From contig NZ_CAJNAT010000002.1 of NCBI RefSeq assembly GCF_905220705.1, forward strand, positions 62,001 through 126,000: DNA of 64,000 nt, read 5' to 3'. The position numbers were made by a program, and so were the translations under genes. How positions within the stretch are numbered: position 1 is the stretch's first letter; every line of letters starts with the position of its first letter. This DNA is from Paraburkholderia domus. GTDB taxonomy: Bacteria; Pseudomonadota; Gammaproteobacteria; Burkholderiales; Burkholderiaceae. Below the pieces are notes generated by a model. The model searched no databases. It was not told the origin of the DNA and worked only from the letters and a program-made list of their open reading frames with translations. Shown piece after piece: positions 8,050 to 17,636 of the stretch.

Positions 8050-9381
8050 ATGTCAGTCAAATCAATCACTTCGGAGCCACGGCGGCGCGCGCGCAGCCCC
8101 CTTGCGGCAATGGTCGCGGTCACGTTGCTGACCGGCATCGGCGCCGGTCTCGGCGGCATGTTGCTTGCCTTGCTGCTGCACGCCATTCAGCACCTCGCAT
8201 ACGGCTACAGCGTGACGCACGTGATCAGCAGCGAGAGTTTTCTGCAAGGCGTCACCGACGCCGCGCCTGAGCGTCGTGTGCTCGTCCTGACGATGTGCGG
8301 GCTGGTGGCAGGGCTCGGCTGGTGGTTGCTGTACCGCTTCGGGCGGCCGCTCGTCAGCATTCGCCAGGCCGTCAAGTCCGACGATCCGCGTATGCCCGTG
8401 CTGAGCACCATCGTGCATGCATTGCTCCAGATTGTGACGGTGGCGCTGGGCTCGCCGCTCGGGCGCGAAGTCGCACCGCGCGAGATCGGCTCGGTGCTGG
8501 CCGGGTGGCTGTCGCACCGCGCCGGGTTATCGGTCGAGCAGAGCCGGATCATGGTCGCATGCGGTGCCGGCGCGGGCCTGGCCGCCGTCTACAACGTGCC
8601 GCTCGGCGGCGCGGTGTTCGTGCTCGAGGTCCTGCTGGGGACGTTCGGCTGGAAAGCATTGGTGCCTGCCGTGGCGACATCCGCGGTGGCGGCGCTGATC
8701 GCGCAATTCGGTCTGGGCAACGAGCATCAATATCTGGTGCCGTCGCTGGCAGTGAGCACATCGTTGGTGGTGTGGTCCGTGGTGTGCGGGCCGATTCTCG
8801 GTGCTGCGGCATGGGGCTTTACCGAGCTGACGAAGCGCGCGCGTGCAGAGGCGCCGAAGGATTGGCGTTTGCCGGTGTTGTCGCTGTTGAACTTCGCGAT
8901 TATCGGCGTGCTCGCGATGCACTTTCCGCAGCTGCTCGGCAATGGCAAAGGTCCTGCGGGACTGGCGTTCAATGGTGGCTTGACGATGAGTCTCGCGGCC
9001 ATGTTGCTGGTACTGAAGGTGGTGATTACCGCGAGTAGTTTGCGGGCGGGAGCGGAGGGCGGTTTGTTGACGCCTGGGCTCGCAAACGGCGCGTTGTTGG
9101 CGATCGTGCTCGGTGGCGCCTGGAGCCTGTTTTGGCCGGGCACTTCGTCAGGTGCTTTTGCGGTTGTCGGCGCAACGGCGTTTCTGGCTGCCTCGATGCA
9201 AATGCCGATTACGGCTGTGGTTCTCGTCTTTGAATTTACCCGGCTGAGTCACGACTTTCTGATTCCAGTGTTGTTCGCCGTGGGCGGCGCTGCGTTGAGT
9301 TTTCAGGGATGCGCGAAGTGGGTGCCGGCGATGCAGTTTGGTTTTGGTTTTGATTGGAGTGGGGCGGGCAAGGCTCGATAG
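8050..9381 (+). CDS. ClC-type chloride channel/antiporter
   Basis: Polytopic membrane protein of 443 aa in the voltage-gated chloride channel family. Seen in order: hydrophobic helices from residue 20, the filter segment GREVAPREIG (residues about 137-146), and MQMPITAVVLVFEFT near the C-terminus. The acidic gating Glu position is retained in GREV, but the canonical EGP after it reads EVAP, and the Ser-Pro motif near the first Cl- site is not obvious. It may therefore be a divergent channel rather than a strict Cl-/H+ exchanger. No C-terminal CBS domains are present. It starts at the ATG at 8050 without a strong ribosome site and stands alone. Confidence 0.82.
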   Translation: MSVKSITSEPRRRARSPLAAMVAVTLLTGIGAGLGGMLLALLLHAIQHLAYGYSVTHVISSESFLQGVTDAAPERRVLVLTMCGLVAGLGWWLLYRFGRPLVSIRQAVKSDDPRMPVLSTIVHALLQIVTVALGSPLGREVAPREIGSVLAGWLSHRAGLSVEQSRIMVACGAGAGLAAVYNVPLGGAVFVLEVLLGTFGWKALVPAVATSAVAALIAQFGLGNEHQYLVPSLAVSTSLVVWSVVCGPILGAAAWGFTELTKRARAEAPKDWRLPVLSLLNFAIIGVLAMHFPQLLGNGKGPAGLAFNGGLTMSLAAMLLVLKVVITASSLRAGAEGGLLTPGLANGALLAIVLGGAWSLFWPGTSSGAFAVVGATAFLAASMQMPITAVVLVFEFTRLSHDFLIPVLFAVGGAALSFQGCAKWVPAMQFGFGFDWSGAGKAR

Positions 9382-9515
9382 TGGAACGGCCTTGACAACC
9401 CGTCTCTAAAGTCACTGATGTCGCACCCCCAGTTCACTCAAGCTCCAACATAACGGCCTGGGCCGCTGACCTGGCGACGATTCGCCTCGGGCCGTATGCC
9501 GATCTGGTGCCGCGT

Positions 9516-10433
9516 TCAACTTTCGTTGTCGAACATCGGCATCCGCCTCAGGATCCATTCGAGCAGTTCCTGCGCGCCGGCCGCAAGCGGCCGCCCGGAT
9601 TTAACGAGCAATCGTGCTTTCGTGCCCTGAAACAGGGGGTGCGCGATCGGCACGATACACAGATCGCCGGCCGCGATCTCGCGATATGCGGCGAATTCAC
9701 CGATCAGCGTCACGAAATGCCCGGCTGAAACAAAGCGCTTCAGCGCGGCCAGCGAATTCGTGGTCAATGTCGGGCTGATTTTGATGTTCTCGGCGAATTC
9801 CAGCATCGTGACGACATGGCCGATGCCGAACGTCGCAGGCATGAGCGCGAGCGGGTAGGCGAGCAGATCGTCGACATTCGCCGGGCCGCCGCGCGTCGCC
9901 AGCGGATGATCGCGGCGAACGAGCAGCACAACGGGTTGCGCCGAACTCGCGCGATATTCGATCCGCGGATGCGGCGGCGGGTTGTACGCGAGCCCGATAT
10001 GCGCGCGGCTTTCCGCGACTTCATTCAATACATCGTCGACAGGCAGCATATTCACGCCGACGTCCAGCTTCGGATACTGCGTGCAGAACGGCGCCAGCAC
10101 GTCGTCGACCAGCGTGTCGACATAGCCCTCGCTGACGGCCAGCTGAATATGCCCTTGCTGAAGGCCTTTCAGTGCATGCAGCTGGTCTTCGAGCTTTTCC
10201 TGTTGCGATCGATACCCACGCCAGAACTCCAGCAGATGCGCCGCCGCCTCGGTCGGCTTGACGCCGCGCGCCTGACGCTCGAAGAGCGTCGCGCCCAGTT
10301 CGTCTTCCAGCAGCTTGATCTGCCGCGTGATCACGGACGGCGACGTGTTGATGTGGTCCGCGGCACCGCGAATCGTGCCGTGAACCAGCACTTCGTGGAA
10401 ATAACGCAGCCGTGTCTGGTTAATTTCGCGCAT
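9516..10433 (-). CDS. LysR-family regulator divergent from the MFS-mlrC cluster
   Basis: 305 aa with a winged helix-turn-helix at residues about 5-65 ([20 protein letters not shown], then [20 protein letters not shown]) and a periplasmic-binding-protein-like effector domain beyond residue 90. The length is standard for LysR. It is transcribed away from the MFS-mlrC-hydrolase-SDR row across a 136-bp gap with two interleaved inverted repeats (10458-10493), the classic LysR arrangement for activating a neighbouring catabolic operon and repressing itself. The inducer is probably the compound imported by the MFS protein. Confidence 0.9.
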   Translation of the reverse strand: MREINQTRLRYFHEVLVHGTIRGAADHINTSPSVITRQIKLLEDELGATLFERQARGVKPTEAAAHLLEFWRGYRSQQEKLEDQLHALKGLQQGHIQLAVSEGYVDTLVDDVLAPFCTQYPKLDVGVNMLPVDDVLNEVAESRAHIGLAYNPPPHPRIEYRASSAQPVVLLVRRDHPLATRGGPANVDDLLAYPLALMPATFGIGHVVTMLEFAENIKISPTLTTNSLAALKRFVSAGHFVTLIGEFAAYREIAAGDLCIVPIAHPLFQGTKARLLVKSGRPLAAGAQELLEWILRRMPMFDNES

Positions 10434-10457
10434 TTGAAAGGCTCCGATTCCTTGTGT

Positions 10458-10493
10458 TGTTCACAGAGCAACGATACGTGAACATAGTTGCTC
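10458..10493. promoter_or_regulatory. Interleaved inverted repeats, candidate LysR binding site
   Basis: TGTTCAC (10458-10464) pairs with GTGAACA (10478-10484), and GAGCAAC (10466-10472) pairs with GTTGCTC (10487-10493). The two dyads overlap, as expected for recognition and activation half-sites of a LysR tetramer. They lie between the lysR start (10433) and the MFS start (10570). Confidence 0.6.
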
Positions 10494-10569
10494 TTGCTAG
10501 TGACTTTTCTCCCCGGCACGATGCTCTTACTCGACGAGCCGGACGAACACAGGGAAAACGGAGACACCT

Positions 10570-11853
10570 ATGTCAGCGATTCAGACCTTGAGAGCCGAAG
10601 ATGCCGTTTCGTCTCTCTACAGCAAGCTCAACTGGCGGCTTTTGCCGTTTCTCGTTACCTGCTACATGTTCGCGTATCTCGACCGCGTGAACGTCGGGTT
10701 TGCCAAACTTCAGATGCAAAGCGAACTCGGATTCTCCGATGCCGCTTACGGCGTCGGCGCGGGCATCTTCTTTCTGGGCTACGTGCTGTTCGAGATTCCG
10801 AGCAACCTGATGCTGCCGAAAGTCGGCGCGCGCAAGACCTTTAGCCGCATTCTCGTGCTGTGGGGCATCACGTCGGCGTGCATGCTGTTCGTGCGCAACG
10901 TGCCGATGTTCTACGCGATGCGTTTCCTGCTCGGCGTCTTCGAAGCCGGCTTCGCGCCTGGCATGATCTATTACCTGTCGCGCTGGTACGGGCCCGCGCG
11001 TATGGCACGCGCGATTGCCGTCGTGTTCGTCGCAGGGCCGATTGGTGGCATTGTCGGCGGGCCGTTGTCGGCGTGGCTGATGTCGACGTTCTCAGGTGTT
11101 GGCGGATTGGCTGGCTGGCAGTGGATGTTTCTGGTCGAAGGCTTGCCGTGCATCGTGCTCGGCGTGCTGACGCTGTTCGTGTTGTCGAACCGTCCGTCTG
11201 AAGCGAAATGGCTTTCCGCCGACGAGCAACGTCTGCTCGAAAGCGAGGTCAGCGCGCCTACCACGCACGACCATTCGTTCCGCGCCGTCGCGAAGAATCC
11301 GCGCATCTACGTGCTCGCGCTCGCTTACTTCTGCATCATCTTCCCGATCTATGCGATCAGCTTCTGGCTGCCGACGTTGCTGAAAGATCAGGGTGTGGCG
11401 GACACGATGCGGCTCGGCTGGTACGTCGCGATTCCTTATGTTGCGGCCGCGTTCAGCATGTACTTCGCCGGCCGCCGTTCGGACCGTCTCAACGAACGGC
11501 GCTATCACAGCGCGGTGCCCGCGTTCGTCGGCGCGCTACTTCTCGCGTCGACCATTTTCACCAACGGCAATCTCTTCCTCACACTCACTACGCTCACGCT
11601 TGCGACGGCAATGATGTGGATGGCATACACGGTTTTCTGGGCCATTCCGTCCGAGTACATCAAAGGGCCGGCGGCGGCGGGCGGCATTGCGCTCATCAAC
11701 ACGATCGGATTGTCCGGTGGATTCTGGGGACCGGCCGTCATCGGCTGGACCAAGGCCGCCACGGGCAACATGCATGCAGGTTTGCTCGTCATGGCAGGTA
11801 TGGCTGCAATTGCATCGGTTGTGCTTATCACGAGCAAGCGCGGCATCCATTAA
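10570..11853 (+). CDS. MFS transporter, anion:cation symporter (ACS) type
   Basis: 427 aa with 12 hydrophobic segments. The N-terminus carries YLDRVNVGFAKLQM, the hallmark of ACS-family organic-anion importers (tartrate, phthalate, 4-hydroxyphenylacetate and galactarate types). FEIPSNLMLPKVGAR and RFLLGVFEAGFAPG follow in helices 2-4 as usual. It is the first gene of the LysR-controlled row; the M81 peptidase gene follows after 113 bp. Import of an organic acid, amide or small peptide handled by the next genes is the reasonable inference; the substrate is not determined by sequence. Confidence 0.88.
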   Translation: MSAIQTLRAEDAVSSLYSKLNWRLLPFLVTCYMFAYLDRVNVGFAKLQMQSELGFSDAAYGVGAGIFFLGYVLFEIPSNLMLPKVGARKTFSRILVLWGITSACMLFVRNVPMFYAMRFLLGVFEAGFAPGMIYYLSRWYGPARMARAIAVVFVAGPIGGIVGGPLSAWLMSTFSGVGGLAGWQWMFLVEGLPCIVLGVLTLFVLSNRPSEAKWLSADEQRLLESEVSAPTTHDHSFRAVAKNPRIYVLALAYFCIIFPIYAISFWLPTLLKDQGVADTMRLGWYVAIPYVAAAFSMYFAGRRSDRLNERRYHSAVPAFVGALLLASTIFTNGNLFLTLTTLTLATAMMWMAYTVFWAIPSEYIKGPAAAGGIALINTIGLSGGFWGPAVIGWTKAATGNMHAGLLVMAGMAAIASVVLITSKRGIH

Positions 11854-11966
11854 CGATTCAGGCGTGCTGCCCTGCAGTGCTTGACGGCTGAGTGTTCCCC
11901 CAGACAGCGAGTTATATCTTTGGAAGGGCCACGCCCTTTCCCTATCGAACAGAAGGATGAACGGCA

Positions 11967-13475
11967 ATGAAGATTCTTATCGCAGGTTTTCAGCATGAGA
12001 CCAACACGTTCGCGCCGACCCGGGCGTCGTTCCAGAGCTTCATCCAGGGCGAAGGTTTTCCGCCGCTGGCACGTGGCGTCGATGTGCTGAATCTGCGCGA
12101 CGTGAACGTGCCGATCGGCGGTTTCATCAAGGTCGCCCAGGCACAAGGGCATGAGCTGATTCCGGTGATCTGGGCGGGCGCGAGCGCGTCGGCGCATGTG
12201 ACCCTCGATGCATTCGAGCGCATTGCCGGCGAGATCACCGACGCTGTCAAAGCGGGTGGCTTCGATGCCATCTATCTGGACCTGCACGGCGCGATGGTCG
12301 CGGAGCATACCGACGACGGCGAAGGCGAGTTGCTTGAACGCGTGCGCGCGGTGGTCGGCGACAGCATGCCGCTCGCGGTGTCGCTTGATTTGCATGCGAA
12401 CGTGACCGAACGAATGTTGAAGCATGCGGATGCGATGGTTGCGTATCGCACGTATCCGCACGTCGACATGGCCGAAACGGGCGAGCGCGCGGCGCATCTG
12501 CTCGACAGGCTGATCGCGGAGAAGCGCAAATTCACGCGCGTCGTCCGGCGCATTCCATTTCTGATTCCGGTGAACGGGATGTGCACACTGGTCGCGCCCG
12601 CCCATGACATGTACACCGCGCTGGCATCGCTTGAACGCGATACGGTCGTGTCGCTGTCGTTTGCGCCGGGTTTTCCGGCTGCGGATTTTCCCGAGTGTGG
12701 TCCCGTGATCTGGGGTTATGGATTCGACACTGACGCGCTCACGAAGGCGATCGACACGCTGTACGCCAGAATGCTCGCGGAGGAGTCGTCATGGGAAGTA
12801 CCGTTCCTTACACCCGACGAAGCCGTTATCGAAGCCATGCGGATCAGCCAGACCGCCGACAAGCCGGTCATCATCGCCGACACGCAGGACAACCCCGGCG
12901 TGGGCGGCGACTCGAACACGATGGGCATGGTGCGCGCGCTGCTGCGCAATGGCGCAAGCGATGCGGCCGTCGGCGTGATCTGGGATGCGGACGCGGCCGC
13001 CGCCGCACATCGCGCCGGTGTCGGCGCGCGCATCGAGCTTGCGCTGGCGGGCCGTTCGGGCGTGCCCGGCGATGAGCCGCTGAAAGGCACGTTCGAGGTG
13101 GAGCATGTGTCCGATGGCCGCTTCCGCTTTGATGGCCCGATGCTGAATGGCATGACGGGCGACCTCGGACCGGTTGCCTGCCTGCGTATCGACGGCGTGC
13201 GAATCGCTGTCAGCAGCGTCAAGATGCAGATTTTCGATCGCAATCTCTATCGCGTTGCGGGCATCGAACCCGAGCAGATGAAGATTCTGGTCAATAAAAG
13301 CTCCGTCCATTTCCGTGCGGATTTTCAGGCTATCGCGCAGGCCATACTTGTTGCGAAGGCACCCGGACCGATGGCTGCGGACCCGGCCGACCTGCCGTGG
13401 CAGCGGCTTGATCCGCACATCCGGGTACGTCCGAACGGACCTTCCTTCGACGAGATTCGCTCAGCTGTCGTATGA
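11967..13475 (+). CDS. M81-family metallopeptidase, MlrC-like
   Basis: 502 aa, full length for M81. The family is named after MlrC of microcystin degradation, a zinc enzyme that finishes the breakdown of linearised peptide. Visible landmarks are IAGFQHETNTFAP at the N-terminus, YLDLHGAMVAEH, SLDLHANVTERM and YRTYPHVDMAETG, which contain the presumed metal-binding Asp/His residues, and the M81 C-terminal domain from about residue 310 (DTQDNPGVGGDSNTMG). The ATG at 11967 follows GAAGGATGAACGGCA. It is the second gene of the LysR-linked row, downstream of an MFS importer. Burkholderiaceae often carry such genes without making or degrading microcystin, so the natural substrate is probably another amide. 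Confidence 0.88.
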   Translation: MKILIAGFQHETNTFAPTRASFQSFIQGEGFPPLARGVDVLNLRDVNVPIGGFIKVAQAQGHELIPVIWAGASASAHVTLDAFERIAGEITDAVKAGGFDAIYLDLHGAMVAEHTDDGEGELLERVRAVVGDSMPLAVSLDLHANVTERMLKHADAMVAYRTYPHVDMAETGERAAHLLDRLIAEKRKFTRVVRRIPFLIPVNGMCTLVAPAHDMYTALASLERDTVVSLSFAPGFPAADFPECGPVIWGYGFDTDALTKAIDTLYARMLAEESSWEVPFLTPDEAVIEAMRISQTADKPVIIADTQDNPGVGGDSNTMGMVRALLRNGASDAAVGVIWDADAAAAAHRAGVGARIELALAGRSGVPGDEPLKGTFEVEHVSDGRFRFDGPMLNGMTGDLGPVACLRIDGVRIAVSSVKMQIFDRNLYRVAGIEPEQMKILVNKSSVHFRADFQAIAQAILVAKAPGPMAADPADLPWQRLDPHIRVRPNGPSFDEIRSAVV

Positions 13476-13567
13476 CGACACACTCGACCACGCGAACTTT
13501 GCATGCATACCGGCGCGATTCAAGCTCGCGCATTCTTGAATGAAATCAAGCTAAGAGGAGAATTCTC

Positions 13568-14617
13568 ATGTCGGATCAAATCAACTCCCGGCGCCGCTTT
13601 CTGCGGATCGCCGCAGTCGGTATCGGCGCAATGGAGATGAGCCTGAGCGGGCTTGTTCGCGCCCAGTCGAATCAATCCGCGCAAGGCGCCATTGCGGCGA
13701 ATGGTGCGACGTCGAATGCCTCGTTCGGCCAGATCAAACAGATCAACGCGGGCACGCTCAACGTGGGTTATGCGGACGTCGGGCCGGAGAACGGCCCCGT
13801 CGTCATCCTGTTGCACGGCTGGCCTTACGACATCCATAGCTTTGTCGAGGTCGCGCCGATGCTTGCCGCGGCGGGCTATCGGGTCATCGTTCCGTATCTT
13901 CGCGGCTACGGCTCGACGCGTTTCCTGTCGGGCAAAACCATGCGCAATGGCCAGCAGGCCGTGGTCGCGGTCGACATCATCGCGTTGATGGATGCGTTGA
14001 AGATCCAGAAGGCGGTGTTTGGCGCTTTCGACTGGGGCGCACGGACCGCGAACATCATCGCGGCGCTGTGGCCGGAGCGTTGTGCGGGGCAGGTTTCCGT
14101 CAGCGGGTATCTGATTGGCAGCCCGCAAGCCAACAAGGCACCGTTGCCGCCGAAGGCCGAATTCGCGTGGTGGTATCAGTTTTACTTCGCCACGGAACGC
14201 GGACGGCTTGGCTACGAGGCCAACCGGCATGATTTTTCGAAGCTCATCTGGCAGCTTGCGTCGCCGAAATGGAGCTTCGACGATGCAACTTATGACCGGT
14301 CCGCGGAGGCCTTCAACAATCCCGATCATGTTGCAGTCGTGATTCACAACTATCGTTGGCGGCTGGGTCTCGTGAAAGGCGAGTCGCAATACGACGCGCT
14401 GGAAAAGCGCCTTGCAGCGGCGCCCGTCATCACGGTTCCGACGATCACGATGGAAGGCGATGCGAACGGCGCGCCGCATCCTGATCCGGCGGCGTACGCG
14501 AAAAAATTCACCGGCAAGTACCAGCACCGGAATATCGATGGCGGCATTGGTCACAATTTGCCGCAAGAAGCGCCGAAAGCTTTTGCCGATGCCGTGATCG
14601 ATGTAGCGCGCATGTGA
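13568..14617 (+). CDS. Tat-exported alpha/beta hydrolase with Asp nucleophile
   Basis: 349 aa. Residues 7-13 (SRRRFLR) followed by a hydrophobic stretch form a twin-arginine signal, so the enzyme probably acts in the periplasm. The oxyanion motif HGWPYDIHS is near residue 80. The nucleophile elbow reads GAFDWGA, an Asp (about residue 154) in place of Ser, as in epoxide hydrolases and haloalkane dehalogenases. The catalytic His is in GGIGHNLPQ (about residue 329). The ATG at 13568 follows AAGAGGAGAATTCTC. It is third in the MFS-mlrC-hydrolase row. The fold and nucleophile type are clear; the reaction (epoxide, halide or other ester) is not. Confidence 0.85.
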   Translation: MSDQINSRRRFLRIAAVGIGAMEMSLSGLVRAQSNQSAQGAIAANGATSNASFGQIKQINAGTLNVGYADVGPENGPVVILLHGWPYDIHSFVEVAPMLAAAGYRVIVPYLRGYGSTRFLSGKTMRNGQQAVVAVDIIALMDALKIQKAVFGAFDWGARTANIIAALWPERCAGQVSVSGYLIGSPQANKAPLPPKAEFAWWYQFYFATERGRLGYEANRHDFSKLIWQLASPKWSFDDATYDRSAEAFNNPDHVAVVIHNYRWRLGLVKGESQYDALEKRLAAAPVITVPTITMEGDANGAPHPDPAAYAKKFTGKYQHRNIDGGIGHNLPQEAPKAFADAVIDVARM

Positions 14618-14931
14618 TCCGCCCGCGCATCATCCTGCCGGCCAACAAGGACGGCAAGGTGTGGACTGGCAAAACGGGCGACCATCTTTTGACGGACAGA
14701 GTCAACGATGCAAGCGGCGAGGCGGTGCCGTTCGTGTGCCGCCGAACCAGTTATAGCCCTGGTTCTCAAGTCCAGGCCGGGACCGAACCGCGATCCGATT
14801 TGTTCCGCTCACGCAAAATAGTTTATCCATAGCGGGTGTTTGCTCGGCGCGTGAATACCCCTAGATTAGGCACCTATCGGAGCCATCGGCCCGGTGGGCA
14901 AGAAAGCCCAATCCAATATTCGAGGTATTTC
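14618..14931. other. Gap between hydrolase and SDR genes
   Basis: 314 bases. An open frame running from 14614 to 14832 has no recognisable motif and is not called as a gene. The last 110 bases look like a promoter region (CTAGATTAGG near 14870), so the SDR gene may have its own transcript. Nothing else is seen. Confidence 0.4.
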
Positions 14932-15642
14932 ATGAGCACGTCGCAAAAGGTCGTAGTTGTTACTGGCGCATCGCAAGGCATTGGTGCCGAGACCGTCAAA
15001 GCATTCCGCAAGCTTGACTACCGCATTGTTGCAACGGCACGCAGCATCAAGCCGTCCGAAGATCCCAATATCATAACGGTGGCGGGTGACATCGCTGACC
15101 CGGCAACCGCGCGTCGCGTAATTGCCGAGGGGGTGGCGCGCTTCGGCCGCATCGACACGCTGGTCAACAACGCCGGTGTCTTCATCGCCAAGCCGTTTAC
15201 CGGTTACACGTCTGAAGATTACGCTGCGGTGACGGGTGTGAATCTGAACGGATTCTTCTACATCACGCAGTTGGCGATCGCCGAAATGGAGAAGAACAAC
15301 AGCGGCCATGTGGTCAGCATTACGACGACCCTGGCCGACCACGCCATCGACGGTGTGCCGTCGGTGCTGGCATCGCTGACGAAGGGCGGTCTGAACGCAG
15401 CCACGAAGTCACTCGCCATCGAATACGCGAAGCGTGGCATCCGCGCGAACGCGGTTGCCCCTGGCATCATCAAGTCGCCGATGCATGCCGCCGAAACGCA
15501 CGAGGCGCTCGGTGCACTCCACCCGATGGGTCATATGGGCGAGATGAGCGACATCGTCAACGCGATTCTGTATCTGGATGCGGCGCCGTTCGTGACGGGC
15601 GAAATTCTGCACGTCGACGGCGGTCAGAGCGCCGGGCACTAA
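14932..15642 (+). CDS. SDR-family oxidoreductase lacking the canonical Tyr
   Basis: 236 aa from the ATG at 14932; upstream in-frame starts have no support. The Rossmann motif [10 protein letters not shown], the VNNAGVF motif and the structural Asn in GVNLNGFF are present. The catalytic segment is unusual: where most SDRs have Ser ... Tyr-x-x-x-Lys, this protein has ITTTLADH and [10 protein letters not shown], so Lys is kept but the Tyr position is Ala and the Ser position Thr. The protein is otherwise well preserved to the C-terminal DGGQSAGH, which argues for a selected variant rather than decay. It may bind or reduce substrate by another route. It is last in the LysR-linked region and ends 200 bp before the island boundary. 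Confidence 0.85.
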   Translation: MSTSQKVVVVTGASQGIGAETVKAFRKLDYRIVATARSIKPSEDPNIITVAGDIADPATARRVIAEGVARFGRIDTLVNNAGVFIAKPFTGYTSEDYAAVTGVNLNGFFYITQLAIAEMEKNNSGHVVSITTTLADHAIDGVPSVLASLTKGGLNAATKSLAIEYAKRGIRANAVAPGIIKSPMHAAETHEALGALHPMGHMGEMSDIVNAILYLDAAPFVTGEILHVDGGQSAGH

Positions 15643-15703
15643 AGCAACACGGGGGGCGCTGATGGTTGCGCCCGTTTTCCGATTCATCAATAACGAGCTG
15701 ACT

Positions 15704-15859
15704 GTGTCGATCGAAAACGTTCTGTACCGTGCACACGCCGAGGTGACCGGAGGCCGCGAAGGCTGCGCCGTGGCGCCGGAAGGTGGACTTGACCTGAAGC
15801 TGACGAGGCCGAAGGGATTGGGCGGGAAGGGCGAGAACGGCACCAACCCGGAACTGTAG
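15704..15859 (+). pseudogene. ohr: ohr (organic hydroperoxide resistance) N-terminal fragment
   Basis: From a GTG at 15704 the frame reads [17 protein letters not shown], then PEGGLDLKL, then NGTNPEL and a stop. This matches the first 51 residues or so of OsmC/Ohr proteins, which normally continue after GTNPE with QLFAAGY and a catalytic Cys. The match ends within the 26-bp repeat that starts at 15850. The catalytic half is missing, so the gene cannot work. The family call is by recognition of the conserved N-terminus; length and breakpoint are seen directly. Confidence 0.72.
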
Positions 15860-15875
15860 ACAACAAAAAACCCCG
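15850..15875. repeat. Left 26-bp direct repeat (att-like)
   Basis: The 26 bases starting GGAACTGTAGACAAC and ending AACCCCG are identical to 31873-31898, 16,023 bp away. It truncates the ohr fragment on its left. On its right the sequence continues CCTCGTCCC instead of the tRNA-Leu terminator hairpin seen at the other copy. Interpreted as the far attachment site of an integrated element. Confidence 0.75.
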
Positions 15876-16020
15876 CCTCGTCCCAAAGTTCCGGAGTTGC
15901 GGGTAGACCAAACCGTCGTGCCTCGGTAACAGAGCGCCGTTCGTCGCGCATTTTCTTTCTGCCAACACGCGAATTGGCAGAAACCATGCATAACGCAACC
16001 CGGGTACTTGAACGTTGCGG

Positions 16021-17536
16021 CTACTTAAGCGCGATCACGTCCGCCACCAGCAGCGCCGTCATATTGACGATCCGGCGCACCGTCGCGGATGGAGGTAACA
16101 CATGCACTGGCTGCGCCGCGCCCAGCAGAATCGAGCCAATTGCAACGTTGTTGCCCGCGGCCGTTTTCAGCAGGTTGTACGAAATGTTGGCTGCGTCGAT
16201 ATTTGGCAGCACGAGCAGGTTCGCGTCGCCTTCGAGCGTCGAATCCGGCATCACTTCGCGACGCAGCTTGTGGTCGAGCGCAAGACCGCCATGCATTTCC
16301 CCGTCCACCTGCAAGTGTGGTGCGCGTTGACGCAGGATCGCCAGCGTGTCGCGCATTTTCTGCGCGGTCGGCGCATTGCTCGAACCGAAGTTCGAATGCG
16401 ACAACCGGGGCGATCTTCGGTTCGATACCGAAACGGCGCACTTCCTCGGCTGCCATGATCGTGATTTCGGAGAGTTCTTCGGCTGTCGGATCGACGTTCA
16501 CGTGCGTGTCCACGAGGAAAATCTGCCGCCCCGGCAGCACCAGCGCGTTCATCGCCGCGTAGACCTTCGCGCCTTCCTTCTTGCCGATCACCTGATCGAT
16601 AAAGTGCAGATGCCGGTGCGTCGTGCTAACCATGCCGCAGATCATGCCATCCGCCTCACCCCGCTTCACCAGCAGCGCGCCAATCAGCGTGGTGCGGCGG
16701 CGCATTTCCAGCTTCGCCATCTGCTGTGTGATGCCCTTGCGGGACATCAGCTTGTAGTATTCCTGCCAGAAATCGCGATAACGCTCGTCGTGGTCGGTGT
16801 TCACGACCGTGTAGTCATGGCCCGCGACCAGACGCAGTCCGTAGCGCGCAACGCGTTGCTCGATCACCGCCGGACGGCCGATCAGGATCGGCTTCGCCAG
16901 CTTTTCGTCGATGATGATCCGCACTGCATGCAGCACGCTTTCTTCTTCACCTTCGGCGAACACAATGCGCTTCTTCTCCGGCTCGACGCTGCGCGCCAGC
17001 TGGAAGATCGGCTTCATGGTCGTGCCGCTCTGATAGACGAACTGCTGCAGATGCTGTTCGTACGCTTCCATGTCTTCGATCGGACGCTCGGCAACGCCTG
17101 AGTCCATCGCGGCCTTGGCGACGGCCGGCGCGAGTTTGACGATCAGGCGCGGGTCGAACGGCTTTGGAATCAGATATTCCGGCCCGAACGATAGATCGCG
17201 AATGCCGTAAGCCGTCGCGACGATATCGCTCTGCTCCTGACGCGCCAGTTCAGCAAGCGCGTTGACGGCCGCAATTTCCATTTCCCGCGTCACCGTCGTC
17301 GCCCCGGCGTCCAGCGCGCCGCGGAACAGGAACGGGAATACCAGCACGTTGTTCACCAGGTTTGGAAAGTCGGCACGTCCCGTAGCGAGGATTGCATCCG
17401 GACGTACTTCGAGGGCGAGTTCCGGCAGGATTTCAGGCGTCGGGTTAGCCAGCGCGAGAATCAACGGCTTCGCGGCCATTTCCTTGACCATTTCGACCTT
17501 GAGCACGCCACCCGCTGACAGACCGAGGAAAAATTG
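16021..17536 (-). pseudogene. maeB: maeB (NADP-malic enzyme) remnant, 5'-truncated and frameshifted
   Basis: Reading leftwards, similarity to MaeB begins abruptly at FLGLSAGGVLK (about 17536), inside the NAD(P)-binding domain. It runs through GRADFPNLVNN and the phosphotransacetylase-like C-terminal domain (MICGMVSTTHRH), and ends with the normal C-terminus LLVADVIALK at 16021. At about 16400-16410 the frame shifts by one base: KIAPVV is followed in another frame by SHSNFGSSNAP. The catalytic malic-enzyme N-terminal domain is absent. It lies just inside the left island repeat. A functional malic enzyme must be encoded elsewhere if the cell needs one. Confidence 0.85.
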
Positions 17537-17636
17537 TCGGCTCCAGACCGGCGGACTCAAGGGCATCAATGCTTGTGTCGGAAGTCCTCAGCGAACTCGT
17601 AGCCTCTGCGGGGATTTCGACGTAGCAGTTGCATGA

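Noticed and set aside
14614..14832. A 72-codon frame after the Tat hydrolase
   Set aside because: It overlaps the hydrolase stop, has no ribosome site of its own and no family resemblance.
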